Positions 59,524 through 64,000 of a stretch of 64,000 bases of DNA are shown here, one piece after another. This DNA is from Paramoeba atlantica (Eukaryota > Discosea): contig CDRNVI010000088.1 of the NCBI GenBank assembly GCA_977017575.1, positions 1 through 64,000 of the forward strand, read 5' to 3'. The stretch's first letter is position 1. Each line of letters starts with the position of its first letter. The notes beneath the pieces were generated by a model, which saw nothing but the letters and a program-made list of their open reading frames with translations, was not told the DNA's origin and did no database searches. The translations under genes and the position numbers were made by a program.

Positions 59524-60547
59524 TTGGCCAACTGTTCTGTCGCGTCAGCTCCAGCAGCACCATCGCTTCCAAGTGCTCCAGAAGTTCATCCTACTTCTCA
59601 GCGTAGTTTGACAATGCAAGAGAAGGTTTCAATTTGTAAATCTTCTTGCTCAAACAAAAAGCTTGCGAAAAAGTATGGGACTGCGTTACCCACCATTACA
59701 AGGATTCGAAAGAATGGTATACAACATTACCAGAAGCATTTGAATCGAGGTGGTGCGTCAAGGAAAAGAGAACGTGGTTTCAACGCAGAGCGCCAGGGCA
59801 CTATGGAGTTAGTTCATAGGGATTTGCTGGCGTTGCAAAACGGTATGTTTCATATTTCAAAAGATCACGTCTTTGATCTAATAAACAAACACTCAGATTT
59901 TCCGTAAGAAGTGACGGAACGGAGACGTGAACGTGTCTACCAACACTTCAGATACATGTATCAGATACATGCATGTGTTTGGATGGACTTGGCAGAGATT
60001 TGGCAGAATGCATTATGTTTGGCCAACACACACTTCTCAGAGCATACATGGATGGTCCCGTCAGCTCTTTGCACAACATAGCATTCGCAAATACTCTTAT
60101 GACTTCTTTGGAGATGAAACCTTTGGAGATGAGTGTGGATGGCGAAATACGTGTATTACGTGGTATTACGTAATCCCACGTGATACGTACAGCGTAATAC
60201 GTGGTATTACGCTTACGCAAATTGAAACGAAAACTCTTAAAATTTCTGAAACTAACGGCAAATCAACCGTAACTGTTTTCTTGGCAGGATTATTTGATGT
60301 TAATTCCAAAAGCGTTGTGCCACTGCCACCCGCGATTGTCTTCGAATGGGAAGTTAAATCGCAGGTTTCATCTCGCATTCTCTCAGAGGCTACTCGCGCT
60401 TCCACTGGATTATCGAACGCAGTGTACGTTTTCGTATCGGACACAGTATGTGTCAAAAAAAGAATATTTTTAGTGCCAACGTTCAACACCCAATTCTCAG
60501 AATACCGTATACCCCCCAGTAATAGAATAGGTTTTGGGCCAAAATAA
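59524..60547 (+). pseudogene. Transposase fragment with CENP-B/pogo-type HTH
   Basis: The plus-strand frame 59524-59907 encodes KVSICKSSCSNKKLAKKYG and then TALPTITRIRKNG, a psq-type helix-turn-helix as in pogo/Tigger or CENP-B-like transposases. It starts at TTG with no clear ATG before the HTH, and stops at 59907 without a DDE domain. Sequence to 60547 stays open in another frame, but I cannot identify it. A palindromic TACGTGGTATTACG repeat lies at about 60157-60215, and TTACTGGGGGG-type ends at 60506-60565 match 24080-24170. Confidence 0.5.
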
Positions 60548-61037
60548 CCAAATCTCTGTTACTGGGGGGTATGCTTTTTTGGTGGTAAAAGACCTTTTTT
60601 CTTCATGTGTGCGTTGATTTTCTGCCCAGACAAGCCCGCAACTACGCCATTCGCTTTCACTGTATTTTACATGAAAAAACTTTCATGCGGTTTTGAAAAC
60701 CAGTACTTAAAAAAATCCCATTTTTTGGGGGACATTTCCATGTCACTTGACCTAAATTCTTTTTTAAAAATTTTTGAACCAATAATCTGAAACATTGAAA
60801 TATTCGAAAGACTTCAGTAGTCTATCTGACAAACTCTACATGTATGTTGTCAGTACCAGTTGCCTGATGAGAAGTATAAGATAAACATTTTCCTAAAATG
60901 ATTTTAGTACCGAAAAGAGAAAACAAAGCATGTTTGGACGTGCGTTACACTACTCCAGCCCAGTGCCAAAACAATAATGCTTTAGAGGCATTTCTTTTAA
61001 TCTAAAAGGACTATCTCGTCGTGTTCCTCTCGCGTAA
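60548..61037. other. Intergenic spacer
   Basis: Begins with the transposon-end motif CTGTTACTGGGGGG (about 60553-60566), then AT-rich 3' flank of PRMT1. No gene is recognised. Confidence 0.45.
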
Positions 61038-62156
61038 TTATCGCAAGCGATAATCTTGTAAAACCTTGTACGAGTCACGTCTACCGCGAAACTCGAAGGA
61101 GAGTTGAATATCAAGATCGCGATGATTCATCGCATTTGGGCGACAAGACAGTGTTCCACGCAATACTTCTCCTTTACAGACACGGAGTGGCTCTTGCAGG
61201 TAGAACACGGTCTGCTTCCAGTGAGTAGAAGTGCCATAGGGTGAGGTGCTTAGCAACACACTGTCGTGGAGAGAGAACAGAGTGTCAAAATGGGCCTGGA
61301 TCGCATGCATTATATCATCACGGGTAAAAGTGAGTTGAAAAGGAGCCTCGAACGAGAGATCAGCAATCTCCACAGTGTTTAAGTCAAAAGTGATGAGCTT
61401 GGATACGTTGGAAATAATCTGCTCCTTATTTACGACATCCACAAGAGGCTCGAGTATGGCTTGGCGGCGGACACATTGATAGTTAAAACCGTAGATATCC
61501 TCCCAGTAGGTTGTCTTGCGTTCCCAGTAGTGCTGATCCTCGATCCCGGCAAGGTACAACGTGGCTCGATCGGGTAGGATACGAACCTTCTCGGCACCGA
61601 AACGATTTCGAGCGGTGAGCACGGAATTCATCATGGATTCGTAGAGCAGAAAGTAGCCCATCCATTCACTGACGATCAGGTCTACCTTTTCCGGGAGTGT
61701 TATCTCCTCCAGTTTGCCCTGAACTACCGTGATGATGTTCTCCAGCTGGTTCTCTTTTACGACTGCCCTGGCTTGCTCCGCTATACTGCTGCACTCGACA
61801 GCATATACTTTCCGAGCCCCACATCGAGCGGCAAAGAGACTTAGAATTCCCGTACCACAACCGACATCCAGCACAACTTTGTTCTCCACCAAGTGCGGGT
61901 TGCGGTAAAAAGCCTCCTGGTAGGACCGCGTGCGAACGGTGTCCTTTAGCATGCTTTCATGAATTCCGTAATATGCGTAGCTGTCAAAGTAGTAGTCCTG
62001 TGCATCCGACACAGGGATTTCTGTACTGGTGGCCATGGGTGGTAATGTATGAGTGCTGCGAGATGAAGTTTGACTGCGGAAGCGGTTGAGTGAGAAAAAA
62101 GGGGTGGGATGATGACGACGCGATAAATTGGAGAAGAGTAATCTGTGAAAGGACAT
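61038..62156 (-). CDS. Protein arginine methyltransferase 1 (type I)
   Basis: PRMT1 transfers methyl groups from SAM to arginines in RNA-binding proteins and histones, giving asymmetric dimethylarginine. Of 372 residues, the core from about 50 onward is typical: YYFDSYAYYGIHESMLKD, motif I VVLDVGCGTGILSLFAARCG, the double-E loop VDLIVSEWMGYFLLYESMM and the THW loop THWKQTVFYL. Two starts are possible. The first ATG (62156) adds 40 residues rich in Arg, Ser, Phe and Leu with no acids, like a mitochondrial presequence. The second (62036, MATSTEIPV) follows a strong internal acceptor, CTTCCGCAG, and gives the classical length. Both forms may exist. Confidence 0.96.
   Translation of the reverse strand: MSFHRLLFSNLSRRHHPTPFFSLNRFRSQTSSRSTHTLPPMATSTEIPVSDAQDYYFDSYAYYGIHESMLKDTVRTRSYQEAFYRNPHLVENKVVLDVGCGTGILSLFAARCGARKVYAVECSSIAEQARAVVKENQLENIITVVQGKLEEITLPEKVDLIVSEWMGYFLLYESMMNSVLTARNRFGAEKVRILPDRATLYLAGIEDQHYWERKTTYWEDIYGFNYQCVRRQAILEPLVDVVNKEQIISNVSKLITFDLNTVEIADLSFEAPFQLTFTRDDIMHAIQAHFDTLFSLHDSVLLSTSPYGTSTHWKQTVFYLQEPLRVCKGEVLRGTLSCRPNAMNHRDLDIQLSFEFRGRRDSYKVLQDYRLR
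62074..62106 (-). promoter_or_regulatory. Internal acceptor-like site in PRMT1 5' region
   Basis: On the minus strand the pyrimidine-rich run CCACCCCTTTTTTCTCACTC continues to CCGCTTCCGCAG; its AG is at 62074-62075, 38 nt before the second ATG. Use of it would produce the short enzyme without the presequence-like extension. Confidence 0.45.
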
Positions 62157-62420
62157 CTATAAGCTATGTGCAAGTTATAATCATTTATTTTTAAGAGATT
62201 GTGTACACAAGTGCCACGGAAAAAACAAAAATGGAGGACACTGTGTATTATCTGTAAGATTGTTTTGCTGCATTTTAGTTTAGAGCAGTAGAAATGGGTA
62301 ATAAATGATGCATACTCTCAACGTATTTGAGCTTTTCTACTTCTCAACGTATTTTTTCGCTCCGCATTACTGCCGTTGTATGACCCAACACGTCACTTCA
62401 TCTGCTACAAGAAGTCCAAC

Positions 62421-62445
62421 TCTCTCTCTCTCTCTCTCTCTCTCT
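62421..62445. repeat. (TC)n microsatellite
   Basis: About 12 uninterrupted TC dinucleotides on the plus strand, immediately at the 3' end of MAK16. Confidence 0.9.
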
Positions 62446-63346
62446 ACGCAAGCTGCGATTCCGCTAGTTGATCCTCCTCTGTCTCAAATTCCATTTCCTG
62501 TCTTACGACGACCCTTTCGCGCTTAGTAGGAGTTGGTCGATCAGAGGGAGATGAACGTTTCTTTCCAGTACTCTTAGTGGCCTTTCTATTCTTTGGGTTC
62601 TCAATAAGATCCTCAATGTCCCCTCCCGTGGTACGCTGCAACGCGTCAAGTTCCATTTCATCCTCTTCGCACCAATCTTGGTCAACGACATACCTACCCT
62701 CAGCATCTTCCCTGTCCTCGAGGGCCTCCATTGCCTTCTGGTGCTCCGCCTCTTCCTCCTCCTGGATTAGATTCTCAAAAGCTTCAGTGTCGCAGTTCAC
62801 AATGGTATCGTAGTGCCCCTCCTGTAACCGTTTCAACAGCTCGGTACGAATCGCTTGATCCGACTTGAGCGCGCGACCCGCCTTGCGCTCTCGAGCCTGG
62901 AGACGTCGTTCTTCCTTTTTATGCACCCTCACCCACTCCGTGCCCTCCTCCATGGCCTCCGCCTTACGCTGACGAATGAGCATTTGGGTGAGTCGCAGCG
63001 CTCGTTGTTTACACTTGAGCCGCAGGGATTTGTCCCACCAGATTAAATGGGAGTCGATTTGTCGCAGCGCCTCGCGAAAGTCAGAGGGGAGTTCAATCTT
63101 TTCCCACAGGTAGAGTGGGGTGTGCGCCCTCTCGGCAGTCTTCATATAGAGATATAACTTTTTATCAAATTCCAGCACCGTGGCGTACTGGGCGTTTGCC
63201 AGGGGGCAGAACAACCGGGAGCAGGTCCCGGTGACATTGTAGGGGTTGCGACAGAGTGTGGTGCCCGTGTTGGTTTTGACTTTGTAGGAACAGAAGGAGT
63301 CTTTTCCGAGTCCAATGATGGACCAAATGGAGTCATCACATATCAT
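62444..63346 (-). CDS. MAK16, ribosome biogenesis factor
   Basis: MAK16 is a nucleolar protein needed for 27S pre-rRNA processing and large-subunit assembly. The 300-residue product begins at the ATG at 63346 with the Zn-type N-terminal domain: SFCSYKVKTNTGTTLCRNPY, NVTGTCSRLFCPLANAQYAT, YLYMKTAERAHTPLYLWEKI and HLIWWDKSLRLKCKQR. All match yeast Mak16 (CSYK.K.....CRNEYN.TG.C.R..CPLAN..YATV). The cysteines C24, C37, C48 and C52 are consistent with the family's Zn/Fe-S-type cluster. The C-terminus is acidic then basic (TKSTGKKRSSPSDRPTPTK), as usual, with an EEEEAEH coiled segment between. Confidence 0.96.
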   Translation of the reverse strand: MICDDSIWSIIGLGKDSFCSYKVKTNTGTTLCRNPYNVTGTCSRLFCPLANAQYATVLEFDKKLYLYMKTAERAHTPLYLWEKIELPSDFREALRQIDSHLIWWDKSLRLKCKQRALRLTQMLIRQRKAEAMEEGTEWVRVHKKEERRLQARERKAGRALKSDQAIRTELLKRLQEGHYDTIVNCDTEAFENLIQEEEEAEHQKAMEALEDREDAEGRYVVDQDWCEEDEMELDALQRTTGGDIEDLIENPKNRKATKSTGKKRSSPSDRPTPTKRERVVVRQEMEFETEEDQLAESQLA

Positions 63347-63625
63347 CGTAGGTGGAAAGGTACGAATAATAAGGATTAAGCTAGAGGGTTTCTGTTAGAT
63401 AGCAAATAGTAAACGTCGAGATATACTGCGGTGATAGTAAATAACCAAAGTTCTTTTTGTGAATTTTAAAAGAAATACAAAGACGTGAATATGTTTTGTT
63501 ACCAGATCCTGAATTTGATGGCGAAAAGAGAACCGCAGACAGGCAACCATTCCAATACCGTTTAGCAAAAAGGCCGATTCGCCAACATTCGAATGCGAAA
63601 CGTCGTTTATCCGCTCCTCATGGCA
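63347..63625. other. Intergenic spacer
   Basis: About 280 bp with no recognised feature; probably the 5' leader region of MAK16 and 3' flank of the small upstream gene. Confidence 0.4.
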
Positions 63626-63775
63626 TCACCGAAGAGGTAAAGGAATGCGGGTCCGAAGAATTCCTCTAGATCGCAGCGCATTCCACACAAGTGGAGCAAC
63701 AATACAAAGAGATGTGATGACGAGTCCCAGAAAATAGCTGAAGTAGGAATTAATTTCGGCGTGTACTGCAGACAT
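63626..63775 (-). CDS. Possible 49-residue membrane protein
   Basis: Minus-strand ATG frame MSAVHAEINSYFSYFLGLVI, then TSLCIVAPLVWNALRSRGIL and RTRIPLPLR. A single hydrophobic segment (about 11-31) is followed by a basic tail, so it would sit N-out/C-in or as a small subunit of a membrane complex. It lies on the same strand as the gene cluster, directly before MAK16 in the transcription direction, with a T-rich run upstream of the ATG. I do not recognise the family. Chance ORF is the alternative. Confidence 0.4.
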   Translation of the reverse strand: MSAVHAEINSYFSYFLGLVITSLCIVAPLVWNALRSRGILRTRIPLPLR

Positions 63776-64000
63776 GTTTAAAAAAGAATACAGTATAAAG
63801 GTACGTAGTCAATAAGTTGTGTAGTCAAATATCTCAGGTCCAGTGCATGTACGATTCATAAGGCGTACAATAAAAGGAAAGCGACAATACTATTCATCCG
63901 CGCTCATTTGCACACATTTAAAAAACTTCCAAAAGTAAGACCATATCCATCATATTTAGTATAGAAGTTGCGAGTGTTGAACTCATTTTATCCGTGAGTG
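63776..64000. other. Window edge, no feature seen
   Basis: AT-rich sequence upstream of the small membrane-protein frame. No motif or conserved frame is recognised before the window ends. Confidence 0.3.

Overview
Eukaryotic nuclear DNA, probably from a euglenozoan-like protist (kinetoplastid, diplonemid or a relative). Four things point there. All about 20 recognisable host genes between 24.4 and 63.4 kb lie on the minus strand, head to tail, with short spacers and without clear introns. Several have a pyrimidine run ending in AG a few bases before the ATG, as expected for spliced-leader acceptor sites. The LINE has APE endonuclease, reverse transcriptase and RNase H domains in the order known from I/ingi elements. 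One gene carries three modules resembling the ArdC N-terminal / Tc38 family of kinetoplast DNA-binding proteins. No spliced-leader RNA gene is seen, so the assignment is an inference.

Region 1, 1-24.4 kb, is repeats and transposons. Positions 1-10,638 are a satellite with a higher-order period of 3,392 bp (a 1,412-bp unit alternating with a 1,980-bp unit). It is built from tRNA-derived SINE-like pieces in both orientations, and every second unit carries a 568-bp insert that shares a 28-nt head with the LINE. The array is cut by a retroelement 3' fragment (10,639-11,041). Beyond that lies a full-length LINE (11,056-15,730) with a perfect 14-bp target-site duplication. Then come a SINE mosaic and a decayed Helitron (about 16.2-23.2 kb) with triplicated zinc fingers, a Rep/HUH domain, a PIF1-type helicase and a C-terminal Ulp1-like protease; a SINE with its own 10-bp duplication interrupts it. 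Foldback elements fill 23.2-24.3 kb.

Region 2, 24.4-63.4 kb, is the minus-strand gene cluster. Read in the direction of transcription (high to low coordinate) it runs: small membrane peptide, MAK16, PRMT1, transposon-rich gap, Tc38/ArdC-RRM-CCCH protein, V-ATPase subunit C, DNA polymerase beta, LRR protein, Merlin and Tc1 transposon remnants, a TIR-enclosed gene of unknown function, AP-4 epsilon, a possible LOTUS-domain protein, MCM7, mitochondrial ribosomal protein uL13m, an armadillo-like protein, an RRM/zinc-knuckle protein, a TFIIS-like protein, enoyl-CoA isomerase, carnosine N-methyltransferase family, an unrecognised basic protein, a NASP-type histone chaperone, NDP kinase and tRNase Z. 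The functions are unrelated housekeeping roles (replication, ribosome assembly, organelle gene expression, trafficking), as is usual for long polycistronic clusters.

Most standout signals are accessory: the higher-order satellite and its LINE-headed insert, the gene inside a TA-flanked inverted-repeat unit (47.1-48.8 kb), the Ulp1-bearing Helitron and the triple-ArdC/RRM/CCCH protein.
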